This document shows, piece after piece, positions 6,798-13,737 of a stretch of 37,024 nt of DNA. A model generated the notes under the pieces. The model was not told where the DNA came from and made no database searches. It saw only the letters and a program-made list of their open reading frames with translations. The stretch is from contig NZ_AOHZ01000015.1 in assembly GCF_000337215.1 (NCBI RefSeq), forward strand, positions 51,925-88,948. Direction: 5' to 3'. A program made the position numbers and the translations under genes. This DNA comes from Natronolimnohabitans innermongolicus JCM 12255 (GTDB taxonomy: Archaea > Halobacteriota > Halobacteria > Halobacteriales > Natrialbaceae). Within the stretch, counting starts at the first letter, position 1; the number at the start of each line of letters is the position of its first letter.

Positions 6798-6847
6798 CAC
6801 AAAATCGAAGCTTTTGTGCAGCCCATCAGAAGTCGAAGATTTCTGGG
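6798..6847. repeat. Second paired-hairpin insertion in copy D
   Basis: CACAAAA-TCGAAGC-TTTTGTG (6798-6818) is followed by CAGAA (6827-6831) and TTCTG (6841-6845), the latter pair extendable by CCC/GGG. Both loops contain the GTCGAAG/TCGAAG core. It is AT-rich compared with its surroundings and is absent from copies B and E, so it inserted after duplication. Confidence 0.65.
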
Positions 6848-7175
6848 ACGGCGGATCCAGTGTTTGAGATCGGAGGCGGTGACGTACTCCGCGACGGACT
6901 TGCAGCCGTCCGTTCAGGGATCGTCGCCGACGGTGGGATCAGCTCTGGCCTCCCAGAGCTTCGCCGCGAGTCTGGTCGGGAGGACGTCCGTCGTGGATCG
7001 GCGCATCTCCTCGTCGAGGCGGGCGAGTTGCTGGACCGGGAGCAGGTCCGCGTGGGCGAGTGCGACGTCGTCGTCCCGGTTCAGGGGATCGCCCCGCTCC
7101 GGGAGGCGGTCGTATCGGGTCCCGTTCGCCTTCGTGATCCGTTCGAACGATCGATCGGCGCTCGCCTCCACTATC

Positions 7176-7225
7176 TGTAACATCACTCGAAGCTTCTTTA
7201 TATTCAGATTTCGTACTATGTTACA
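7176..7225 (+). promoter_or_regulatory. Promoter and palindromic operator of the wHTH-nucleotidyltransferase pair
   Basis: A TATA box (TTTATATT, 7197-7204) lies about 27 bases before the GTG at 7228. It is flanked by perfect 8-bp inverted arms, TGTAACAT at 7176-7183 and ATGTTACA at 7218-7225. The symmetrical placement around the TATA box suggests repression by the winged-helix protein encoded next. Confidence 0.6.
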
Positions 7226-7227
7226 AC

Positions 7228-8154
7228 GTGCTGCGACGCATCGAACTCAAGGTCCTTGCCACTGTCACACGCGGCGACACAATCTCTGAACTCGCGACAA
7301 AGCTCGACCACAGCGAGAGCTATCTCTCCCGTGCCGTCGCGGACCTCGTCGGGAAGGGCCTCCTCTACACGGAACGCGACGGTCACCGGAAGCGGATCGT
7401 TCCCTCAGATGCCCGAGCCGTCGAAGTCTTCCAGGATCTCGTCCGCCAGCATTCCCACATCGATTTCGCCGAGTTGTTGACTGGGAAGGCCCTCGAGGTA
7501 CTCTACTACCTCGATCAGCCACGAACCGTGTCCGAAATCGCCGAGCGGAGCGACAACTACCGCAACACCGTCAACCGAGTCCTGAAGCGGCTTCGCGACC
7601 GTGGCCTCGTCGGCACGGACGACGGGCGCTACGACTTCAATGGTGACTTCGACCGACTACACGAGTTCGCACGGGAACTCGCCCATCATCTTCACCGACA
7701 CCGTCTCCGATCAGTCGCTTCGAACGGCACGATTCTCTGGGAGGACCACGATGAGTTTCTCGCACAGGCCGAGACGGCAATCGATGCGGAGCACTTCCAC
7801 GAAACCGGTCTCGCTCGGTTCGCGACGTTTGACCTCCAGTTTCTGCTGACCCGCCATCGCTACTACCTCTACTCCGAGGACCTGGAAACAGTCTCGCCGG
7901 CGGAACTCTGCTGTCATACGTTGCTGATCGACGACGACGCCCGCTACCGCTCGTACTGTCTTCTGTTGCTCAGTCACGTCGACGTCGACGAGAGCGATCT
8001 TCGAGACCGAGCGGCGAACTACGGCCTCGAAGACGAGATCGATGCGCTGCTCCGGTACCTCGAGACGCAGGGAGCAATCGACGATGACCGCCTCCCCGAG
8101 TGGGACGAGTTCCAGGAGCTGGCGGCTGACTACGAGGTGGATCTACCAGAATGA
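7228..8154 (+). CDS. Double winged-helix regulator/antitoxin paired with a nucleotidyltransferase
   Basis: This is a 308-residue protein. The N-terminal part (about 1-70) is a winged helix: ISELATKLDHSESYLSRAVA, then KGLLYTERDGHRKRIVPS. A second winged helix (about 95-145) contains TVSEIAERSDNYRNTVNRVL. The remaining 160 residues are helical and acidic without a motif I recognise. The stop overlaps the ATG of the nucleotidyltransferase (ATGA at 8151-8154). A wHTH protein translationally coupled to a DNA-polymerase-beta-type nucleotidyltransferase is the layout of AbiE-like type IV modules, which makes this the likely antitoxin and repressor. The GTG start is chosen because the TATA box is 27 bases upstream and no in-frame ATG fits. 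Confidence 0.75.
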   Translation: MLRRIELKVLATVTRGDTISELATKLDHSESYLSRAVADLVGKGLLYTERDGHRKRIVPSDARAVEVFQDLVRQHSHIDFAELLTGKALEVLYYLDQPRTVSEIAERSDNYRNTVNRVLKRLRDRGLVGTDDGRYDFNGDFDRLHEFARELAHHLHRHRLRSVASNGTILWEDHDEFLAQAETAIDAEHFHETGLARFATFDLQFLLTRHRYYLYSEDLETVSPAELCCHTLLIDDDARYRSYCLLLLSHVDVDESDLRDRAANYGLEDEIDALLRYLETQGAIDDDRLPEWDEFQELAADYEVDLPE

Positions 8155-8954
8155 GACCGACATTCGGACGCGAATACATCGAGAACGAGTTCCAGCGAAT
8201 CGCAGATGGGCTGTCCGACCCGCTCACGCTCTTCCTGATCGGTGGCGGCGCGATGTCGCTGCGCGACCTCAAGGAGGCGACGAAGGATATCGATCTCGTC
8301 GTCGCGGACGGCGACACGTACGGCCAGTTGTGGGCCGTCCTGATGGACCTCGAGTATGCGGAGGTACAATCACTGGCTGCTGACTACCGAGCACTGGGCG
8401 CGACCAGCTGCGTCGAGAACGACGACGGGTGCCGGCTCGATATCTTCAACCAGCAGGTGGCGAACAAGCTCGTGCTGACCGAGGGGATGCGCGACCGGAG
8501 CGAGCCGTTCCTCGACACGGGTCGATTAACGGTCCGGCTGGTCAGCAACGCGGATATCTTCTTATTCAAGCTGATCGCGGGACGCGACGACGATATCGAG
8601 GACATGAACGTGCTCGTGCAGGCTGGCGTCGACTACGACATCGTCCGAGATGAACTCGAAACACAGATCGACCGACTCGGAGACGACCAGTTCGTCACCT
8701 TCGCGAACGAGGCCCTGGTCGAACTCGAGGAGCGATACGGAGTGACCACCCCGATCGAGGACCGCGTTCGAGAGCTGACGAATCGGTACTATCGGGGACT
8801 CGAGGTCCTCCACGCACTCGACGAACCGATGCCCGTCGACGAACTGGCCGCCGATCTCGGACTGGATCTCGAGGAAGTCCGAGACCGGGTCGCGTATCTT
8901 GTCGACTTCGACCGGGTACGCCACGCAGGCGACACAGTCAGTCCGGTGGAGTAG
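8151..8954 (+). CDS. Nucleotidyltransferase-fold toxin candidate (AbiEii-like)
   Basis: This is a 267-residue protein. LFLIGGGAMSLRDLKEATKD (about 28-46) followed by IDLVV carries the nucleotidyltransferase signature GGxAxxx...TxDID, with D46 and D48 as metal ligands. RLDIFNQQVANKLVLTEGM supplies the third acidic position and conserved helices. The C-terminal 60 residues (PMPVDELAADLGLDLEEVRD) look like an extra helix-turn-helix, which is unusual for AbiEii-type enzymes. Such toxins transfer nucleotides onto tRNA or other RNAs. It is coupled to the upstream winged-helix gene by a 4-bp overlap. All catalytic positions visible to me are intact. Confidence 0.72.
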   Translation: MRPTFGREYIENEFQRIADGLSDPLTLFLIGGGAMSLRDLKEATKDIDLVVADGDTYGQLWAVLMDLEYAEVQSLAADYRALGATSCVENDDGCRLDIFNQQVANKLVLTEGMRDRSEPFLDTGRLTVRLVSNADIFLFKLIAGRDDDIEDMNVLVQAGVDYDIVRDELETQIDRLGDDQFVTFANEALVELEERYGVTTPIEDRVRELTNRYYRGLEVLHALDEPMPVDELAADLGLDLEEVRDRVAYLVDFDRVRHAGDTVSPVE

Positions 8955-9232
8955 TCCGGTCGTCACGCCTGCTGTCAGTCGGGACAGGTACACGACTCGC
9001 CGATGCCATCGGTTTCATATCGGCTTCCGGATGCAGACTACAACGCGTACCGACCACCGTTCGAGAGGCACAAGACATCCATCGCTTCGTCGGCGGCGTG
9101 CTGGGCCCGTGGCTCGAGGTCGTCCTGTGGGTACGGGGTGTCGTCAACGACCAGCCGGTCGCGGACGTCGCCAGTTTGTCCTCCTACAGTCGTCAAATTC
9201 CATCGTCACGTCTCGGCATCTCTCGATCCTCC
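8955..9232. other. Intergenic stretch with a possible minus-strand remnant
   Basis: No complete gene is visible. On the minus strand about 45 codons ending at 9038-9040 (DVRDRLVVDDTPYPQDDLEP, then AADEAMDVLCLSNGGRYAL) read like a protein end, but they have no start and I do not recognise the family. It is probably the ruin of another module between the nucleotidyltransferase gene and repeat R copy E. Confidence 0.3.
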
Positions 9233-9443
9233 GTGGACAGCCGTCGTCTCCGGACAGCGACTCGAGGGCGTCTCCTTTGTTGACTGCCGAGACTGCTCGA
9301 GAAGGGACACCCACGACTACCGACTCCAACGAACGACGGCTCGTGGCGGGTCGATCACGGCGTGGTGAGAGCGTGGTGACCTCTCTCGAGGGACATTAGG
9401 CTAGGCCGTCCACGGTCAGCCGAGGACGTCAGCTGTCTCCGGG
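9233..9443 (-). repeat. Repeat R, copy E (flank of the intact coiled-coil gene)
   Basis: This is the presumed parental copy. CAGCCGTCGTCTCCGG (9238-9253) marks the left end. CAGCTGTCTCCGG (9430-9442) lies inside the last codons of the intact gene (stop at 9416-9418). The ~180 bp between are the gene's 3' flank, repeated in copies A-D. Confidence 0.7.
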
Positions 9444-10582
9444 CGGTCGGTGTCTGACTGGCGCTCGCTCGTACTCTCGCTCGAGGTCGCGCGACCGGGT
9501 TTGCCTAGGTTCGCGCTGGTGGGATCGCCCTCGTGGTCGCGGTCGTGCTCACGCTCGTGTTCGCTCTCACTCGAGCGGGACCCTGTTCTCTCGCCCGGGA
9601 TCTCCGCGTCCGCCGGGAGGATCAGCCGGCGTTCGGTGTACTCGAGGCCGTTCTTGCGCTGACTGTGCTTGCGGACCGCGAGGCGATGCTTGGAGAGCTC
9701 GAGGATGGCGTCGATGGTTCGGGAGACGAGCTTCTTGGCGTAGGTCTCGCTGATGCCTTGCTCCTGTCTGCGGATCCAGTGTTTGAGGTCGGAGGCGGTG
9801 ACGGACTCGCGGACGGACGCACAGCCCTCGGTCCAGGGATCGTCGCCCACGGTGGGGTCGGCTCTCGCCTTCCAGAGTTTCGCGGCGAGTCTGGTCGGCA
9901 GGGCGTCCGTCGCGGAGCGGCGCAGCTCCTCGTCCATCCGGGCCAGTTGCTGGATCGGGAGGAGATCCCCGTGGGCCAGCCGGGTGTCGGTGCGCTCGAG
10001 CGGGTCCGCGGCGTCGGGGACGCGGTAGTAGGCGCGGCCGTCGTCCGCGGTGAATCGCTCGAGGTGGTCGCACTCGAGGTCGATCTCGGCGGGGTCGACG
10101 GTGGTCTCGCGGAGGTGGGCGCCCTTCTCGAGTTCGCGGGCCTGGAGCTCCCTGATGCGGCGCTTGTTGGCGTTGGCCTTGTTCAGGGCCGCCTCGAGTC
10201 TGGTGGTCGTGGGGATCGTCTCGAGGAGGGTGGCGTGGGACTCGAGGCGTTGGGTATGGGTCTCGAGGCGTTGGGTATGGGACTCGAGGGTGTCCGCGTG
10301 GGCCTCGAGGCGTTTGGTATGGGTCTCGAGAGTTTCCGTGTGAGACTCGAGTTCGTCAGCGTGAGCCTCGAGTCGACGCGCCCGTTCCGCGCACCGCTCG
10401 TCCTGGGTCTCGAGTCGCGACTCGAGTTCGGCCACGGTGGTCTCGAGCTCGTCGAGGCGACGCTCCCGTCGCTCGAGTTTCGTTTCCAGTTCGTCGATCC
10501 GGTCGTCCCTGGTCTCGAGTGCGCGTTCGACAGCCTCGAGTCGGTCCGTGAGGGACTCGAGGGTGGGCTGTGGGTCACGCAT
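9416..10582 (-). CDS. Coiled-coil protein of unknown function, intact parent of the repeated gene ends
   Basis: From the ATG at 10582 (MRDPQPTLESLTDRLEAVER) the protein has 388 residues. An upstream in-frame start would add a low-complexity Thr/Arg stretch and is unlikely. Residues ~5-140 form a long coiled coil, including seven consecutive 7-residue repeats of the type RLExHxx (21-bp DNA repeats, 10229-10375). A conserved domain follows (YYRVPDAADPLERTDTRLAH, LPTRLAAKLWKARADPTVGD) and then a segment resembling a helix-turn-helix (ASDLKHWIRRQEQGISETYA, AILELSKHRLAVRKHS). The end is disordered and acidic. The ATG overlaps the stop of the upstream gene by 8 bp. I do not recognise the family; a plasmid or provirus origin and DNA binding are inference. 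Its 3' end has been copied four more times to the left. Confidence 0.8.
   Translation of the reverse strand: MRDPQPTLESLTDRLEAVERALETRDDRIDELETKLERRERRLDELETTVAELESRLETQDERCAERARRLEAHADELESHTETLETHTKRLEAHADTLESHTQRLETHTQRLESHATLLETIPTTTRLEAALNKANANKRRIRELQARELEKGAHLRETTVDPAEIDLECDHLERFTADDGRAYYRVPDAADPLERTDTRLAHGDLLPIQQLARMDEELRRSATDALPTRLAAKLWKARADPTVGDDPWTEGCASVRESVTASDLKHWIRRQEQGISETYAKKLVSRTIDAILELSKHRLAVRKHSQRKNGLEYTERRLILPADAEIPGERTGSRSSESEHEREHDRDHEGDPTSANLGKPGRATSSESTSERQSDTDRPETADVLG
10229..10375 (-). repeat. Seven 21-bp tandem repeats coding for heptads
   Basis: Consecutive units of CTCGAG-centred 21-mers encode RLEAHAD, ELESHTE, TLETHTK, RLEAHAD, TLESHTQ, RLETHTQ and RLESHAT. The exact heptad period preserves the coiled coil, and unit number may vary between strains. 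Confidence 0.85.
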
Positions 10583-11126
10583 CGTCGTCGCCCTCCGCGG
10601 CGTCGTGGTCGTCCGTGTGGTGGTCGTCGGTGGTGTCGTGGTCGTCGGTGTTCTGGTGGGTGTCGTGCTCGAGGTCGTCGGTGTCCGGGTCGCGTTCACG
10701 ATCGTCAGTCTCGTCCGAACTCGAGTCGGCGTCACGATCGCGTCGCCGCTGGTGGTATTCGAACGTCCGCGAATCCGGGCCGGAGTAGACCGTGGTTCCC
10801 GATCTATCGCCGTCGGCGTCGTCTGCGTCTCGCCCCTGCTCCCAGTCCGGCCGGTACGGGATCAGCGCCTCCGGCCCGTAGCACAACAGGCCGAGCTGGC
10901 CCACCTCCGCTCTGATCTCTCGGCAGCGACGGCGCGCCTCGCGGCGCTGCTCGTCGGTGAGTCGTTGGTTCTGGATTTCGGTGGCCGGATCGTGGAAGTG
11001 CTCGAGGAGTCGGCGGGTGAGATAGTCGATCGACTCGAGGTGCGTGCGGATCGTCTGCGTGGCAGTTTCGGTCTGTTCGTCCCGTCGGTCGGAGCTTTCA
11101 TTGCCCCGGGAATCGTCGTTTGACAT
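10575..11126 (-). CDS. Acidic-tailed protein of unknown function, first gene of the coiled-coil operon
   Basis: This is a 183-residue protein. Residues ~20-95 form a helical folded part (RTHLESIDYLTRRLLEHFHD, RLTDEQRREARRRCREIRAE, LGLLCYGPEALIPYRPDWE). After residue ~100 it becomes low-complexity, rich in Asp, His and Thr (TDDHDTTDDHHTDDHD), and probably disordered. The stop overlaps the coiled-coil gene by 8 bp, so the two are co-translated. I recognise no known family. The upstream 110 bp hold several nested hairpins. No TATA box is obvious within 30 bases of the ATG, so the transcript may have a leader containing those hairpins. Confidence 0.75.
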   Translation of the reverse strand: MSNDDSRGNESSDRRDEQTETATQTIRTHLESIDYLTRRLLEHFHDPATEIQNQRLTDEQRREARRRCREIRAEVGQLGLLCYGPEALIPYRPDWEQGRDADDADGDRSGTTVYSGPDSRTFEYHQRRRDRDADSSSDETDDRERDPDTDDLEHDTHQNTDDHDTTDDHHTDDHDAAEGDDDA

Positions 11127-11232
11127 GCTTCCGTACTCGGGTTACGGGAGCTTCTCGCGGACTCGGTGGCCCTAACACCGAGTCGCGATTTTGCGACTCA
11201 GTCGTTTGGTGAGTCACATTTGCTTCCGTACT
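11126..11232 (-). promoter_or_regulatory. Leader with mutually exclusive hairpins and a 12-bp direct repeat
   Basis: GACTCGGTG (11160-11168) pairs with CACCGAGTC (11176-11184). GAGTCGC (11180-11186) pairs with GCGACTC (11193-11199). The two stems share GAGTC at 11180-11184, so only one can form at a time. A third weak hairpin lies at about 11128-11151. The block is bracketed by TGCTTCCGTACT at 11126-11137 and 11221-11232. An attenuator-like leader, or a hairpin element with its target duplication, would both fit. Confidence 0.45.
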
Positions 11233-11359
11233 GAGAAGAACATACTCCATTGACATAAATCTTGACAACGACTGTCGACTGTAGAAAACAACGTTCGTAT
11301 ACAAACACGCAACGGATAGTGCTACTTTTTCTGCATTGCTGGCAGGTACTCACGGACAG

Positions 11360-11620
11360 ATGGTAGAGCGGGTCCCGTGGATGGCGCCTGTCGATTACGA
11401 AATTATGCTCTTCTTCGACGAGCACCCGATTCTGGTCTCTCCGAAGGTGCTTGCAGTGAATATCGAGTACGATCGGCAATACGTGAGTCGGCGTTGCAGT
11501 GCGCTTGTGGACGCAGGATTATTGGAGTCTGTTGACACTGGACTCTATGCACTTACCGAAATTGGTGAAGCGTACCTCGAGGGGAATATCGACGCGAAAG
11601 AGCTCGAACCTAGCGAATAA
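11360..11620 (+). CDS. Small winged-helix transcriptional regulator
   Basis: This is an 86-residue protein from the ATG at 11360. The pattern (YEIMLFFDEHPILVSPKVLA, DRQYVSRRCSALVDAGLLES, GLYALTEIGEAYLEG) is the winged-helix architecture of haloarchaeal MarR-like/PhiH1-repressor-like proteins. The recognition helix is around QYVSRRCSAL and the wing around DTGLYALTE. It sits at the boundary between the toxin-antitoxin island and the glycan locus, facing the same way as the asparagine-synthetase-like gene, and may control the locus or the island. The longer reading frame from a TTG at 11336 is less likely. Confidence 0.8.
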   Translation: MVERVPWMAPVDYEIMLFFDEHPILVSPKVLAVNIEYDRQYVSRRCSALVDAGLLESVDTGLYALTEIGEAYLEGNIDAKELEPSE

Positions 11621-11798
11621 GACGGACACTAGATGAGTTGAAACGAATACTCCGTAACAAGGTATCAAGTAGAGGATGTCTTGTCAGGCTGATTTGTGTT
11701 TGTGGTCGCCTCGTTGGTGTTATCAGCTGTTTAAACTGATATCCGTTACAATACAAATCAAGATACAGTCGGTAGGATAATACACTGATCAAAGATGG

Positions 11799-11804
11799 TT
11801 TATA
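11799..11804 (+). promoter_or_regulatory. TATA box for the asparagine-synthetase-like/flippase operon
   Basis: TTTATA is centred about 28 bases before the ATG at 11829. The 208-bp gap before that ATG is AT-rich and otherwise shows no gene. Confidence 0.5.
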
Positions 11805-11828
11805 CTCAGACCTTGATGTTATAGAAAT

Positions 11829-13733
11829 ATGGTTGGCATCTTCGGAGCTACAACTGCTGACTCTGTCGGCACCCATTCTTTTGGAGAAATGCTACAATGG
11901 TGGGGAGATGAAGACACACAATGGTATGAAGACGACACTATCTCCATCGTGCTTTCACAACACGAAATTTTCGGCGAAAACCAACCAGTTGAAGTAGACG
12001 ATATTCGACTCTGGGTCTGGGGAACCATAGTTGGATGTGACGCACCCGATGGGTATTCATCGCGCCACGATACGCACCCAAACTGCACCGATGCAGAATA
12101 TTGTGCACACTTATATCAAGAATACGGACAGGATTTTGTCAAGTATCTAAACAGTGAGTTCGTCGTCATTCTTTACGACCCGGATGGTGGCGAAATAACG
12201 ATTTGTACCGATCGACTGGGGACTCGTCCTGTATTTTATACAATAACAGACGAGAGGGAGTTGGTGTTCTCGACCCAACTACAAACGCTACCGGAGTACC
12301 CCTCCGTCAAACCGTCGTTCGAAGATCGGTATTTATACGAGTTCTTTTCGTTCGAACGAGCGATAGGAACACGCACCCCGATTTCTAACGTTGAAAAGTT
12401 ACCGCCGGCATCAATAACAACGGTAGACATAGAGTCCGGTGACTATCAAACAAACGTTTATTGGAGACCGGAATATCAACCAGTAGATCGGCCATATTCG
12501 TACTTCGTTCAAGAGTTTGCGGATATATTCAAGCAAGCAGTTATCGACCGCACGCAAGATGATGCAAACTATGGTGTTCTGTTAAGTGGTGGAATTGATT
12601 CTCGAATCATATTAGCCGCAATGGATTCATCCGTCACTGGACATCATATGAACGAATGGATGAATCAAGAGGCAGAGCTAGCTAAAAAAATATCGAATAA
12701 AACAGGCAACGAGTTCGATTTCTTACAGAGAGACGTAGATTATCAAGAGAAAGCGCTTGGTGAAAACCCGGCCCAGATGAATTTTGTGAGTTCGTTCGAT
12801 CAAGGCCAAGCGACGAACTTTCGAGACGAGATCAGCGAAAAGTCTGATGTCATAATGAGTGGGCTGTACAGTGACGTCTTATATCAACACCAATACACAC
12901 CCACGAAATCGTTCGAGATACCCGTCTTAGGGGAGCAAATCACACTGCCGATGGTGAGAAACGTCGATAGTATTGACGATTATCGCCAGTTGCTCATGGA
13001 CGGGCAATACACGCGGCCGAAGAAATCTATTCCGGCAGAATTCTTTGAAGCGGAAGAACCGCTTGCGCACGTTTTGAAAGACGAAATATTCCGTGATGGG
13101 AATGGGATCGTAAGTCACGGGGTGAAGTATCCGAGTGCCACAGAACTCATACGGTGTAGTTACTACTACCCAATAACCAATTCGTGGTCGTACTTCTTCC
13201 ATCAAAGCCTGATTCAGATGCAACCGTTCCGCAATCCATTCTTAGACATACGTCTACTAGATTTGCAGCATAAATTGCCCATAAAATACCATGCACGGAC
13301 AAACATTGTGAATGATGCGTTGTGTGAATTGAGTTCTGAACTTGCAAATATTCCACATGCGAACAACGGTATATCTCCATCTTCCCCATTTCTTGTTCGC
13401 CATTTTGGAAGTTATGCCTATAAGTTCAATCAAAGGTACCTCGGCCGAAGAAAGGATCCATCAGAACCACATCATACGAATGGGTCGTGGACAGACGACA
13501 ATGAACTAATTCGACTAACTAATTTCATTCCACAAACGATTAATCAGAATGAGAATCTAATTCAAAACTGCGACCAATTGCAACTGAACGAGGTGTGGAA
13601 TATATATGAAGAACATATGGACGGGGAAGATCGTCGAACTGAGTTATATCCATTAGCAACATTTTTGCAAATGCCGATAACTAAGCGTATATTGGAATCA
13701 TCAAACGAAGCTAAGAATACCCAATCGAGTTAA
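11829..13733 (+). CDS. Asparagine-synthetase-like protein lacking the catalytic Cys2
   Basis: This is a 634-residue protein with the two-domain layout of asparagine synthetase B. The N-terminal glutaminase-type domain (about 1-190) begins MVGIFGA and includes CTDRLGTRPVFY. The C-terminal ATP-pyrophosphatase domain has the PP-loop LLSGGIDSR at about 251-259. In true glutamine-dependent enzymes residue 2 is Cys, the glutaminase nucleophile; here it is Val. Glutamine hydrolysis should therefore not occur, and the domain may use free ammonia or another amine. In surface-glycan loci such proteins are suspected of amidating uronic acids. It is AT-richer than the island to its left. The flippase starts 4 bp downstream, so they form an operon. 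Confidence 0.82.
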   Translation: MVGIFGATTADSVGTHSFGEMLQWWGDEDTQWYEDDTISIVLSQHEIFGENQPVEVDDIRLWVWGTIVGCDAPDGYSSRHDTHPNCTDAEYCAHLYQEYGQDFVKYLNSEFVVILYDPDGGEITICTDRLGTRPVFYTITDERELVFSTQLQTLPEYPSVKPSFEDRYLYEFFSFERAIGTRTPISNVEKLPPASITTVDIESGDYQTNVYWRPEYQPVDRPYSYFVQEFADIFKQAVIDRTQDDANYGVLLSGGIDSRIILAAMDSSVTGHHMNEWMNQEAELAKKISNKTGNEFDFLQRDVDYQEKALGENPAQMNFVSSFDQGQATNFRDEISEKSDVIMSGLYSDVLYQHQYTPTKSFEIPVLGEQITLPMVRNVDSIDDYRQLLMDGQYTRPKKSIPAEFFEAEEPLAHVLKDEIFRDGNGIVSHGVKYPSATELIRCSYYYPITNSWSYFFHQSLIQMQPFRNPFLDIRLLDLQHKLPIKYHARTNIVNDALCELSSELANIPHANNGISPSSPFLVRHFGSYAYKFNQRYLGRRKDPSEPHHTNGSWTDDNELIRLTNFIPQTINQNENLIQNCDQLQLNEVWNIYEEHMDGEDRRTELYPLATFLQMPITKRILESSNEAKNTQSS

Positions 13734-13737
13734 ATTT

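Larger units (their letters stand above)
6359..7186 (-). pseudogene. Disrupted C-terminal copy of the coiled-coil gene
   Basis: An ATG near 7183 starts a short frame (LQIVEASADRSFERITKANG) that joins the family domain (LAHADLLPVQQLARLDEE, LPTRLAAKLWEARADPTVGD). This is stopped by TGA at 6914-6916, where the intact gene has TGG. Downstream the homology continues (ASDLKHWIRR) with a hairpin-rich insertion at about 6793-6850 and a second at 6701-6740. The last part (LSKNRLVVRKHSQRKNGLEY to ETADVLG) is open again and carries an acidic tandem repeat (TDDSSDDPD, a 27-bp unit, at about 6456-6530). At least three lesions make it non-functional. Confidence 0.75.

Noticed and set aside
490-9450. Possible CRISPR array from the many repeated short blocks
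   Set aside because: Repeats are long (~200 bp), irregularly spaced and not separated by uniform spacers, and no cas genes are present.
9400-10600. Very dense CTCGAG sites as a possible regulatory or restriction signal
   Set aside because: CTCGAG encodes Leu-Glu with the preferred haloarchaeal codons, and the density follows the LE-rich coiled coil; it is also frequent elsewhere in the window.
9533-10915. 460-codon plus-strand frame opposite the coiled-coil gene
   Set aside because: It is repetitive because it mirrors the heptad repeats of the real minus-strand gene. No start context or domain supports it.
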